Below are positions 6,399-15,100 of a DNA stretch of 16,978 bases, one piece after another; the first letter of the stretch is position 1, and each line of letters starts with the position of its first letter. Origin of the DNA: Bacteroidetes bacterium UBA7688 (lineage in GTDB: Bacteria > Bacteroidota > Bacteroidia > Chitinophagales > Chitinophagaceae). The notes beneath the pieces are model-generated. The model saw only the letters and a list, made by a program, of their open reading frames with translations, made no database searches and was not told where the DNA came from. The position numbers and the translations under genes are program-made. The stretch lies in contig DLGS01000310.1 in the NCBI GenBank assembly GCA_002482815.1, forward strand, positions 1-16,978, written 5' to 3'.

Positions 6399-7073
6399 TT
6401 ATTGATTATCATATTTACTAGACGAAATCCACAAAGGCAGAAGCTTTTTTCTTTCTTCTATTAGTATTTTGAAAAACTGTAATCCAGAATTTTCATTGTA
6501 AACTAATGGAAGCAGCATCATTCTAATTAGATTCACGATGGTCAGTATCAGAATAGAGCTATTAGCCTTATACTTTTTTAATTCACTTATCTGCTCCATA
6601 AAATAAGAATTCAATATAAACTCCTGCTTCAAAGAAATTATGTCCTCTTTTACTGAGTCTGATAATAATTCATATATTATGAATACGGCGAAATCAGGTT
6701 TATGTAATATTAAATCAACATATTGCAAAACAACAAACTCTATTTTCTGATCAGTATTAGTTTTTCTGTCATTTAAAACTGAACCTAATTTTTTAAAAAA
6801 TATTCTAGTGTTGTAAACTATAATTTCATTAAATATCAGCTTCTTATTTCCATAATAATAATTGATTAAAGAGATCGTCGTACTATTCTCTTGTGATATG
6901 TTCCAAACTTTAGCAGTATAGACATCATCCTGTTTGAAAAAAAAATGAACTGCATTTATAATTTTCTGGCATTTAATATTTTCTATTTGATTTCTTATCT
7001 TTCTTTCCACCTTTATCTTTTTATTTTTTAATAAATAATCTCTCAAATGATTCTGAAAAACACGATATCCCAA
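6399..7073 (-). CDS. TetR/AcrR-type transcriptional regulator
   Basis: A 224-residue protein with a TetR-like N-terminal HTH at about residues 35-85: K-I-I-N-A-V-H-F-F-F-K-Q-D-D, then V-W-N-I-S-Q-E-N...I-S-L-I-N-Y-Y-Y-G-N-K-K-L-I-F-N-E-I. The Y-Y-x-G-N-K-x-x-L/I-F pattern after the recognition helix is diagnostic. About 33 basic residues precede the HTH, longer than usual; no later Met offers a better start. The rest is helical and would bind ligand and dimerise. Lys/Asn/Ile content is very high, and base composition is more AT-rich than the kinase and pump genes. It probably regulates itself and the stress-protein gene; a role in pump control is possible but unsupported. Confidence 0.8.
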   Translation of the reverse strand: MGYRVFQNHLRDYLLKNKKIKVERKIRNQIENIKCQKIINAVHFFFKQDDVYTAKVWNISQENSTTISLINYYYGNKKLIFNEIIVYNTRIFFKKLGSVLNDRKTNTDQKIEFVVLQYVDLILHKPDFAVFIIYELLSDSVKEDIISLKQEFILNSYFMEQISELKKYKANSSILILTIVNLIRMMLLPLVYNENSGLQFFKILIEERKKLLPLWISSSKYDNQ

Positions 7074-7479
7074 TATTTCGTAGCTTAAAAAGAGATATCT
7101 CTAATAAAAAATAATATTTTAATAATATGTCTATCAGAATTTAATTTTAAGTACTAAACCGGAGTCCTAAAAGATAAAGGAACTTTGAAAAATCGTTGAA
7201 TTACTTCTGCCTGACTTTAGTACGTCAAAGTTTTAGTAATAAAAACATAATTAATACCCTTTGTAATTTCTTGATATGTTAAACAGATTTAAATCCAAGA
7301 TCTGATCCAAATACCAGACAATTAAATGCATTGAAATTACCCAGACAGCATCATAGGTATCTGCGGGCAAAAAACTAGACCGCTTTAAAAAAAACAGAAT
7401 AGTTTTTCTATAATATTTTTATTTTCACATTAATTTACTTTTAACTTATCACTATTATTACAGTAATTTAAATACTTCC
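7074..7479. other. Intergenic region upstream of the TetR-type gene
   Basis: About 400 AT-rich bases between the TetR-type gene start and the end of the LytTR gene, both on the minus strand. It must hold the TetR promoter and the end of the kinase/regulator transcript. I see an 18-base dyad, ACTTT (7214-7218) and AAAGT (7227-7231), about 140 bases upstream of the TetR start, and a small dyad ATTACAGTAAT (7457-7467) after the LytTR stop. No full TTG/TAnnTTTG promoter and no strong terminator could be placed. There is no credible gene on either strand. Confidence 0.45.
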
Positions 7480-7558
7480 CCTTATTCAAATCCACCCTCG
7501 AGCCATCTCAGAAAGTTGCTAGCTTTAGCTTTGCTGATTATAATAGATTCAGGAACTT
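7480..7558 (-). repeat. Direct repeat partner of 5075-5153 (3' end of LytTR gene)
   Basis: The last 24 codons, the stop and two following bases of the intact regulator match 5075-5153 in the same orientation at 74 of 79 positions (offset 2405 bases). Mismatches are at 5078, 5094, 5095, 5113 and 5119. Together the copies bracket 5154-7479, which contains the stress-protein/TetR pair. The arrangement resembles the duplicated target left when DNA inserts at the 3' end of a gene. Confidence 0.85.
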
Positions 7559-8255
7559 CAACCACTAACTTAGCAAACAGTTTTCTTGAGAAGTAACGTT
7601 CTACCGATTCAATAGAATTCCTATTAATAAGAAACTGTCGGTTCGCTCTATAAAACTGTTCAGGGTCAAGACTGCTTTCTAATTCATCAAGACTTGAGGT
7701 GATAAAATAACGCTGGTTGTTTAGTGTGGTAATCTTTAATATATTTTTAGCATCTAAGTAAAAAAAAGCAATATCTCTTACTTTTAAAGGTACAATTCTC
7801 TCTCTCTGTTCTACCAGCAATGCAGTTTTATAAGGAAATTTAAGGTGCATTCTAAGTCTACTGATATCTTTAGCAGCCTTTTCAGGTTCAAAGACTTCTT
7901 TCATCTGGCTGAATTTCTGCAATGCTGCTTCGATTTTTTGAGAAGACACAGGCTTTAAGATGTAACTTACCGCATTGGTATCAAAAGCTTCCATCATGTA
8001 ACTATCAAAAGCAGTACAGAATATAATAGGACTTTTAACAGTTAGGTTGCTGAAAATTTCAAAACACATACCATCAGCAAGCTGAATATCAGAGAATATA
8101 AGGTCAGGCTGCGGATTTTCACTAAGATAGAGAATACTCTCCTCAACAGAATCTATTATTCCTACAATCTGAATATCAAAGCTGTCTAACGAAAGAAGAA
8201 TTCTCTCTAGTTCCTTTGCCGTTTTTATTTCATCTTCTATAATAAGGATTTTCAT
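7482..8255 (-). CDS. LytTR-family response regulator
   Basis: A 257-residue regulator with an N-terminal receiver domain (about 1-115) and a C-terminal LytTR DNA-binding domain (about 150-250). Receiver residues are intact: acidic E7-D8-E9, phospho-acceptor D56 (L-I-F-S-D), T81 (F-C-T-A-F-D) and K101 (L-K-P-V). The LytTR domain has the typical IAFFYLDAKN strand and the F-Y-R-A-N-R-Q-F-L-I-N motif. Phosphorylation by the overlapping kinase would promote binding to promoter DNA. The start overlaps the kinase stop (ATGA, 8252-8255), implying coupled translation. Position suggests control of the divergent efflux operon and of its own operon. The last 24 codons are duplicated at 5075-5153. Confidence 0.93.
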   Translation of the reverse strand: MKILIIEDEIKTAKELERILLSLDSFDIQIVGIIDSVEESILYLSENPQPDLIFSDIQLADGMCFEIFSNLTVKSPIIFCTAFDSYMMEAFDTNAVSYILKPVSSQKIEAALQKFSQMKEVFEPEKAAKDISRLRMHLKFPYKTALLVEQRERIVPLKVRDIAFFYLDAKNILKITTLNNQRYFITSSLDELESSLDPEQFYRANRQFLINRNSIESVERYFSRKLFAKLVVEVPESIIISKAKASNFLRWLEGGFE

Positions 8256-9280
8256 TCTTTTATAATTGGGAGTGTTATGGTGAATTCTGAATCTGTTTTC
8301 TTTATATGTATATCACGGTTGAATAATAAATGATAGCGTCGCATAATATTGTCAAGACCAATTCCTATAGAATGCTGTACAGACAACTTAGGCTGAAAAT
8401 TATTGGAAACAATAAGAGATTTATTGTCTTTACTGTAAATATCAATCTTCAGCGGTTTTGATCTAGAAGCAATATTATGCTTGATTGCATTTTCAATAAG
8501 CAGCTGTAATGTCAAGGGTGGCAGCATTGTATTTTCCAGATTTTCCTCCACATTAATAGAAATCAAAATCGCATCCTCCATGCGCGTCTTTAAAATATAG
8601 AGATAGGATTCAATAAATTTAAGCTCTTCTCTTAACGAAGCTTTATTTTTCTTCTCATAAAGTACAACATACCGGTATACATTGGCTAACTCGGATACAT
8701 AATTCTTTACATTTTCTTCCTGGGTAAGTGTACTTAGCGTACTTAGCGTATTGAATAAAAAATGAGGGCTAAGCTGCTCTTTCAAAGAAGAGAGATTAGC
8801 CTCGAGCTGTGCCTGTTTAAGCTTGGAAATTTCTATGGCATGCTGCTGTTTTTCACTTAGAATATGTGTATAATACAAAATAAAATAGCAAAAACAGCTC
8901 AGCAGTTCCGCTCTAAGCACCATGCCAACATATTTTTTTGTTCCCTGCATATGATAGGAAAACTGGCCGAATAAAAGTATTTTATCTGTAAAAAGGCTAT
9001 ATATAAGGTCTAATGAAAAAACAAGCAGTCCAATAAGTATAATGCTTACTCCAGCATATGCCTTCTGCTTATTTCCAAATTTCACTTCTTCCCTACTGTT
9101 TAAAACCCAGCTGTGGAGTACCCAGCAGGTAAAGCAATATAAAAACATAAATACTAACACACGTACCGTATCATCGAATCTAATGTTCTCTAATCTGATA
9201 AAAAACAAGGAGAATGCGATTGATGAGACTAAAATAGATAGAAACACTCCAAATTTCCAATTAACCTTTTTCTTCTGCAT
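8252..9280 (-). CDS. LytS/YehU-type sensor histidine kinase
   Basis: A 342-residue inner-membrane kinase. Four hydrophobic segments fit membrane spans (about 9-29, 41-60, 75-97 and 124-142), with no sizeable extracellular sensor domain. A short coiled linker (about 143-168) leads to the His_kinase (PF06580-type) motif E-Q-L-S-P-H173-F-L-F-N-T-L, with H173 the phosphorylated residue. The ATP-binding lobe has L-L-I-E-N-A-I-K-H-N (N box) and G-I-G-L-D-N-I (G box). It would phosphorylate the LytTR regulator encoded by the overlapping gene. A tandem 9-base unit (TACTTAGCG, 8731-8748) encodes the LSTLSTL run just after the His motif. It is transcribed away from the efflux operon. Confidence 0.92.
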   Translation of the reverse strand: MQKKKVNWKFGVFLSILVSSIAFSLFFIRLENIRFDDTVRVLVFMFLYCFTCWVLHSWVLNSREEVKFGNKQKAYAGVSIILIGLLVFSLDLIYSLFTDKILLFGQFSYHMQGTKKYVGMVLRAELLSCFCYFILYYTHILSEKQQHAIEISKLKQAQLEANLSSLKEQLSPHFLFNTLSTLSTLTQEENVKNYVSELANVYRYVVLYEKKNKASLREELKFIESYLYILKTRMEDAILISINVEENLENTMLPPLTLQLLIENAIKHNIASRSKPLKIDIYSKDNKSLIVSNNFQPKLSVQHSIGIGLDNIMRRYHLLFNRDIHIKKTDSEFTITLPIIKE

Positions 9281-9330
9281 ATTTTTTAATATTTATCATT
9301 AAATCATTCTTTATCAACACTTATTCTCTT

Positions 9331-9344
9331 TGAAAAGCTTTTCA
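9331..9344. promoter_or_regulatory. Perfect 14-bp palindrome, candidate operator
   Basis: TGAAAAG-CTTTTCA is a perfect dyad with no spacer. It lies just downstream, in the direction of the kinase gene, of the -7-like box at 9351-9358, so it would cover the kinase transcription start. Bound protein there could repress or autoregulate the kinase/regulator operon. The sequence is A/T-heavy, so chance cannot be excluded. Confidence 0.4.
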
Positions 9345-9350
9345 TAACTG

Positions 9351-9358
9351 CAAATTTA
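9351..9358 (-). promoter_or_regulatory. -7-like box (TAnnTTTG) for the kinase operon
   Basis: On the minus strand this reads TAAATTTG, an exact match to the Bacteroidota -7 consensus TAnnTTTG. It is 71 bases upstream of the kinase ATG. No matching -33 TTTG/TTG was found at the usual distance, so the call is weak. Confidence 0.3.
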
Positions 9359-9410
9359 TAATAATAATCTAAGCCGTTTCAGTATCAGGCTCAAAGCAGG
9401 CAAAATAGGT

Positions 9411-9479
9411 GTTAAAACAGTAAAAATCTACTTTGAAAAGGGCACCGTTGAAATCTCTTTATGTCTCTTCTGTTTTAAC
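9411..9479. promoter_or_regulatory. 10-bp inverted repeat in the divergent region
   Basis: GTTAAAACAG (9411-9420) and CTGTTTTAAC (9470-9479) are exact inverse copies separated by 49 bases. Two sites of this size and spacing could be bound by a dimer or by two regulator molecules on DNA between the divergent promoters. The site is central in the intergenic region and could affect both operons. The binding protein is unknown; the adjacent LytTR regulator is one candidate. Confidence 0.4.
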
Positions 9480-9649
9480 CTTCTAAATCTAGAACTGCAG
9501 CATGTTTTACAAAAGAATATTTTCGCCCGCTTCATTACAAAATTTGCCCGTTTCCAGCAGAAATCATTTTCGCTGCCGATATTCTATGGCTTCATTTGCA
9601 TCAAAATTCTAGGAATAGTCTAATGCTTCCTTTGAGAAATACAACAATA

Positions 9650-10969
9650 ATGAAAAAAACAGTTTTAATCTTCTTTCTGGTAATTAAAGTCCATTCACAG
9701 ACAGAATTTACATTACAGCAGTGTATAGATTATACACTTAAGAACAACCCTTCGCTTTTTGTACAGCAAAATAATGTAGCTATTGCTAAGGAAAAATCCT
9801 GGCAGACCCTTTCGGAATATCTTCCCCAGATTTCGGGAACTGCTACAGTTCAGAACAACCTTCAGCTGCAAACCAGTGTGCTGCCTGCCGGGGTACTTGG
9901 GCCTAATCCGTCAGAGATTACTTTTGGCACGAAGTATAATACAAACGCTGTTGTAGATGTGAAGCAGATTCTCTATGACCAATCTAAAATCACAGGAATA
10001 AAAGCAAATAAATCCTATACTCAAATTAGCCTTTTACAGCAGAAACAGAACCAGGAACTATTGATTTACAATACTGGTACAGCTTATTATCAGGTTTTGA
10101 TTTACAGGGAAAAACTCCAAATACTCAGAGCAAACAAAGAGAAATATGAGCAGATGGTAAAAGTGCTCCACTACCAGCATGAAAAAGGTACTATACTTGA
10201 AAAAGACGTAGACAGAGTAAGGGTAAACCTAAACACAACCAACTACCAGATAGATGATTCCCAAACCAAAGAAATTCTCGCTGTTAATATTTTGAAAAAT
10301 GCTATGGGTATGCCGATGGGAGAATCCTTGAATATAGTACCTACCATGAATTATGAACTTCTGGCTATTGGAAGTTTCAATGACAATCTCATACTTAATA
10401 ACCTAACTGAGGTACAAATAAATGAGCAGTCTTTAGAGTTACAAAAATACAGCCTAAAAGTCAAACAGGCTTCTTATCTGCCTACATTAAGCGCTGTAGG
10501 TCGATTTGGACAACAGGCTTTGAATGATGACTTTTCTAACAGCTTCAACAACTGGAGCGCTTTTTCTTACGTAGGCCTTTCACTAAACGTACCTATCTTC
10601 AGCGGTTTCAAAAGAAAAAGTGAAGTGCAGGAAGAAAAATTAAAACTTAAAAATGAGCAGCTCAATTTCACTATCAACAAAGAAAGCCTGACCCTGCGCT
10701 ATGATAATGCCAAAACATCCATGGGAACAGCCTACAGTTCATACCTCAGCAATAAAGACAATATGCTGCTGGCAAAAAAACTGCTTGATGTTACCGATTA
10801 CCAATACCAGAGGGGTGTAACAAATCTTACTGATTATCTTAATGATGACCTGGCCTATAAAGAATCACAGAGTAACTACATCAGCAGTCTTTATAATCTT
10901 ATGATCAGCCAGATGGACTATCAAAAATCAAGAGGATCTCTCTTAGACTTTATGAGTCAGATCCGCTAA
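9650..10969 (+). CDS. TolC-family outer-membrane efflux protein
   Basis: A 439-residue outer-membrane factor when started at ATG 9650. The frame is open from 9596, but only from 9650 does a normal signal peptide appear (MKKTVLIFFLVIKVHSQ, cleavage near residue 16-17). The mature protein starts with F-T-L-Q-Q-C-I-D-Y-T-L-K-N-N-P-S, the usual opening of OEP repeats. Two helical OEP domains follow, with the N-L-x-V-P-I-F-S-G-F-K-R motif near residues 308-319 and the Y-Q-x-G-x-x-x-L-T-D-Y-L pattern near 384-395. It forms the outer-membrane channel of the tripartite pump encoded downstream. The adaptor gene starts 46 bases after it. It is probably the first gene of the operon. No lipobox is present. 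Confidence 0.92.
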   Translation: MKKTVLIFFLVIKVHSQTEFTLQQCIDYTLKNNPSLFVQQNNVAIAKEKSWQTLSEYLPQISGTATVQNNLQLQTSVLPAGVLGPNPSEITFGTKYNTNAVVDVKQILYDQSKITGIKANKSYTQISLLQQKQNQELLIYNTGTAYYQVLIYREKLQILRANKEKYEQMVKVLHYQHEKGTILEKDVDRVRVNLNTTNYQIDDSQTKEILAVNILKNAMGMPMGESLNIVPTMNYELLAIGSFNDNLILNNLTEVQINEQSLELQKYSLKVKQASYLPTLSAVGRFGQQALNDDFSNSFNNWSAFSYVGLSLNVPIFSGFKRKSEVQEEKLKLKNEQLNFTINKESLTLRYDNAKTSMGTAYSSYLSNKDNMLLAKKLLDVTDYQYQRGVTNLTDYLNDDLAYKESQSNYISSLYNLMISQMDYQKSRGSLLDFMSQIR

Positions 10970-11015
10970 TGCTATTTAAATAAAATTTTCAACAGCCGAA
11001 TTAAACAGACAACAT

Positions 11016-12137
11016 ATGAAAAATTCCAATCCAAGAAAAAAGAAATTAATTGTAACAGCCATTGTGCTCACACTAGTGATTTTACCTATAATTATACTCC
11101 TGGCCAGTAATAAAAAGAAAATAAATGAGTCCAGCAAACCAGTAGACAGAACCAATGTTCCTGTTGCCGTCTCAGTTGTAACAGCAAGCCTTTTGCCTTT
11201 GAAAGTTAAAGAGCAGTATCCTGCTTCGATAGAACCCTCAGATCAGGTAATGGTATACGCCCAGACCAGCGGAATGATTGTCATGTTAGACCTTGATCTT
11301 GGAAAGCAGATAAGCAAAGGACAGATTATTGGAAGACTTGACACACGCATTCTGGAACTTAATTTAAAAAATGCACAGATAGACCGTAATTCGGCTGCCA
11401 TCAACAAGACTAAAAAATACGATGATTATAAGCGCGCTAAAGATCTTTATGAAAATAATGCAGGATTGGAAGTAAATATGCTTACTGCCAAGAACGATTA
11501 TGATAATGCCGTAAATAAATTCGAAAATACAAGCCTCCAGATCCAATTAATCCAGCAGCAGATCCGCAACTCCAACATCATTTCACCCTTGAGTGGTACT
11601 ATTTCAGCTCATATGATCAAACAAGGAGAATTTGTTAATCCAGGTATTCCTATTGCTACTGTCAGCAACACTGCTACGGTAAAGGCTACCGTCTTTGTGG
11701 ACCAGCAGATGAGCTACAAGCTTAAGACTGGAGAGTCTGCAATTATTTCATCTCCATTATTTGGAGAGCAGACTTTCAATGGGAAAATTAACTTTATAAG
11801 CACCGTATCCGACGCCAGTCATAATTACCAAGTAGACCTTCTTATTACCGGTAAAAAAGATTTTAAACTCAAAGGAGGTACTGATGTGCAGGTAAACTTT
11901 AATACCATTTCCAAAAAAGAGGCGTTGCAAATCCCAAAGTCATCATTAATAAATGACTCCAAAGAGCCTTATGTCTTTATCGTGAACAATGGAAAAGCTA
12001 AAACCAAGATCATTAAAACAGGTACTATTCAAAATGACCTTGTAGAAGTTCTTTCAGGTCTTGATCAAGGAGAAAGTGTTATCACCAGCGGCCAGATCAA
12101 TTTAAGAGAAGGCAGCACTATAAACATCATTAAATAA
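11016..12137 (+). CDS. RND efflux periplasmic adaptor (HlyD/MFP family)
   Basis: A 373-residue membrane-fusion protein. A basic start (PRKKK) precedes one hydrophobic span (about 11-30), which anchors it in the inner membrane; there is no lipobox Cys, unlike many Bacteroidota adaptors. The two lipoyl half-motifs are clear: V-Y-A-Q-T-S-G-M-I around 80-88 with G-K-x-I-S-K-G-Q-I-I-G-R-L-D (96-109), and I-I-S-P-L-S-G-T-I-S around 188-197. A helical hairpin (about 112-184) lies between them, followed by beta-barrel and membrane-proximal domains. It couples the pump to the TolC-type channel. The gene ends eight bases before the pump ATG, so the two are surely cotranscribed. Confidence 0.93.
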   Translation: MKNSNPRKKKLIVTAIVLTLVILPIIILLASNKKKINESSKPVDRTNVPVAVSVVTASLLPLKVKEQYPASIEPSDQVMVYAQTSGMIVMLDLDLGKQISKGQIIGRLDTRILELNLKNAQIDRNSAAINKTKKYDDYKRAKDLYENNAGLEVNMLTAKNDYDNAVNKFENTSLQIQLIQQQIRNSNIISPLSGTISAHMIKQGEFVNPGIPIATVSNTATVKATVFVDQQMSYKLKTGESAIISSPLFGEQTFNGKINFISTVSDASHNYQVDLLITGKKDFKLKGGTDVQVNFNTISKKEALQIPKSSLINDSKEPYVFIVNNGKAKTKIIKTGTIQNDLVEVLSGLDQGESVITSGQINLREGSTINIIK

Positions 12138-12145
12138 AATTACTA

Positions 12146-15100
12146 ATGACATTAACAGAACTATCCATAAAGCGACCCCTGCTTATCATTACAGCATTTA
12201 CAGCACTTATTTTATTTGGAATTTTAGGTTACACCAATCTGAATTATAATCTTCTGCCAAGTTTTGAAACTGGTAATATTAGTATCAGAACAGTGCTTCC
12301 AGGTGCCTCGCCAGAAGAAATCCAGAACAAGATCTCCAAGCCTATTGAAGAAGCTGTGAGTACAGTCGAGGGTATTGACAAGGTTACTTCAAGTTCCCTG
12401 CAGAATGTATCTTCCATTCAGGTCGCTCTAAAATCCGGAGTATCAGATGTGCAGGCACAACAGGATATTGAAAGAGCTATCAACCAAATTAAATCAACAC
12501 TGCCTGATGACATTGTTGACCCGGTAGTTAACCGTCTTAGCACTGATAATTTTGCAATCCTGAATATTTCTGCTACAGGTACTATTTCTGCCAAGGATCT
12601 CTACCTTTTAATTGACAAGGACATAAAACCAAAACTTAGCAGTGTTAAAGGAGTAGGCCAAATTAATATTATTGGCGGACAACCCCGAGAAATTAAAATT
12701 CTTCTGGACAATACCAAACTCCAAATGTATGGCCTCTCTGCAAAACAGGTCTTTCAGATTGTTGCCGCCAACAGCGTTTCTATACCTGGAGGTAATGTAT
12801 CGAGTGAAAAAGAAAACCTGTCTATTACTATTAATGGAGATTATAAACAGGTAAGTCCATTATCTGAGATTGTATTAAAGGATAATGGCGCGGGAAGCAG
12901 AGTACTGCTTTCTGATGTAGCAACTGTAAGTGATGCACAGCAGAAAATCACGACACTGAACCGTATGAACAGCAAACCAGGAATTGGTATACAGATCTTC
13001 AAGACCAATGACGCCAATGCCGTAGAAGTGAGTCAGCAGGTAAAACAAAAATTTGATGAGCTCAAAAAAACTTACGCCTCAAAAGGCTTTAACTATGAGA
13101 TTGCATCAGACCAATCCGTTTACACCCTTAGTTCAGCAGATGCAGTAATGCATGATCTTTTTCTGGCTGTAATCATTGTTGGACTGGTAATGCTTTTGTT
13201 TCTGCACAGTCTGCGCAGTTCCTTCTTTGTAATGGTAGCAATCCCTTCGGCTATGATACCAACATTCATAGTGATGTATGCTATGGGCTTTTCACTTAAT
13301 CTTATGACCCTGCTGGCCCTTTCACTGGTAATCGGGATCTTGGTGGATGATAGTATTGTAGTGCTTGAGAACATTTTCCGACATATGGAAATGGGCAAGA
13401 AAAAAGAGCAGGCTGCCCTTGACGGGCGAAATGAAATCGGTTTTACTGCAGTAGCCATAACATTGGTGGATGTAGTAGTTTTTCTTCCTATGGCTTTCGC
13501 AGGAGGACTTATCGGAGGTATACTTCGAGAATTTGCAGTAGTCGTGGTCGTTTCTACTTTAATGAGTCTTTTGGTTGCTTTCACCCTTACACCGCTAATG
13601 GCTTCACGTTTTGCCAAACTAGAACATCTTACAAAGGAAACATTATGGGGACGTATAATTCTGGGCTTTGAAAATTTACTTGAGAACTTAAAAAACTCCT
13701 ATGGAGAATTACTGCAATGGACCCTTGGACACAAACGTTATTTATTTATACTGGTACTTGCATTAATTGTAGGGGCTATTGCCCTTGTTCCCACTGGATT
13801 TATAGGATCCTCTTTTGCTGGAGACAGTGACCGAGGTGAATTGGCCATCCAATTGGAAACTGCTGCAGATACTCCTATTGGACAGACCAACCTTTTAGTT
13901 AAGCAGGCTGAGCAGCTAATGCTCAAGCATCCTGAGGTCAAGAATGTATATACACTTGTAGGGACGCAAACTGGCGCTAAAGGAGATGGAGAAAACCTTG
14001 CTGAACTTTCAGTGACTCTGATTGATAAAACCAAACGTTCTTTTACAGCAGATAAATTTGGGGTAATGGCAAGAAATGAGATTGAGAAAATCCCAGGACT
14101 TCAGGTAACGGTTATACCAACAAGTATTACTGGATCTGTAAATGCTCCGATACAGATTGTTGTAAAAGGAACTGATATTGACAGCCTTTATAATGCTGCT
14201 GCCAAAATAAAAGAAGTCGTACTTCATACAGCAGGAACTGATTACGTGCGCTACAGTACCAAGGGAGAAGTAAAACAAATCAAGGTAACGCCTCAGAGAG
14301 ACAAAATAGCAAAACTGGGACTAAGCCTTCCTGATGTTGCCCAAAGTATCCAACTGGCGTTTAACGGTAATGATGACACTGAATTCATGCAGGGTGATGA
14401 TATCTATAAAATCAATGTGGGAATCAATCAGAATGATAAACAGAATATCGAAGCTATCAAAAATCTTTCACTCAGCAGTAATAAGGGGCAATTAATAAAG
14501 CTATGGCAGGTTGCTGATGTAGAAGAAATAATGGGACAATCCATACTGCAGAGAAGCGACAGACAAAACTCCATCACTATAACCTCTGCAGCAGTAGGGC
14601 GTCCTTCGGGAACCATTGTAAAGGATATTCAGACAGCTTTGGATAAGACCAAAGTTCCTGCTGGAATAGAAGTTGATTTTCAGGGTGATTCGAAGAATCA
14701 AAACGATGCTTTCAAAAGTCTGGGCATTGCCTTGATTATTGCCATACTGCTGGTATATATGGTAATGGTAAGTCTTTATGAGAGTCTGATTTATCCTTTT
14801 GTGGTTATTTTTTCTGTTCCTGTGGCTTTAATTGGTGCCCTGCTTGCCATAGCACTCACCATGAATCAGCTGAGCATCTTTACCATTATTGGTATCATTA
14901 TGCTATTAGGACTTGTTACCAAAAACGGTATTCTTATCGTAGACTTTGCAAACCATCTTAAAGAAAAAGGACACAGTACCGCTGATGCTTTGATTGAAGC
15001 AGGAAAAGAAAGACTGCGTCCTATTATTATGACAACGTTCGCCATGATTTTAGGAATGCTTCCTCTGGCGCTTTCTAAAAGTCCAGGTTCGGAATTTAAA

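Larger units (their letters stand above)
9281..9649. promoter_or_regulatory. Divergent control region between kinase and efflux operons
   Basis: The 369 bases between the kinase start (minus) and the outer-membrane factor start (plus) must hold both promoters. Visible elements are a 14-bp palindrome (9331-9344), a -7-like box for the kinase (9351-9358), a 10-bp inverted repeat (9411-9420 with 9470-9479), and CTTTGAAAAG repeated at 9328-9337 and 9431-9440. CCGTTT also recurs near 9374 and 9548, a weak resemblance to LytTR half-sites. No convincing full promoter was found for the plus-strand operon; TTCATTTG at 9591-9598 is a one-mismatch -7 candidate. No gene is seen. Confidence 0.6.

Noticed and set aside
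8731..8748. Tandem 9-base duplication in the kinase gene
   Set aside because: It is in frame, encodes LSTLSTL after the His motif and looks like ordinary variation in that helix; not a repeat element.
9596..9649. Extended TTG start for the TolC-family gene
   Set aside because: The extra 18 residues would precede the signal peptide and destroy it; ATG 9650 gives a standard signal sequence.
13120..13617. 165-codon minus-strand open frame inside the RND pump gene
   Set aside because: It lies wholly within a strongly supported transporter gene, is Ser/Thr/Arg/Ile-rich without any domain pattern, and results from the codon bias of the plus strand.
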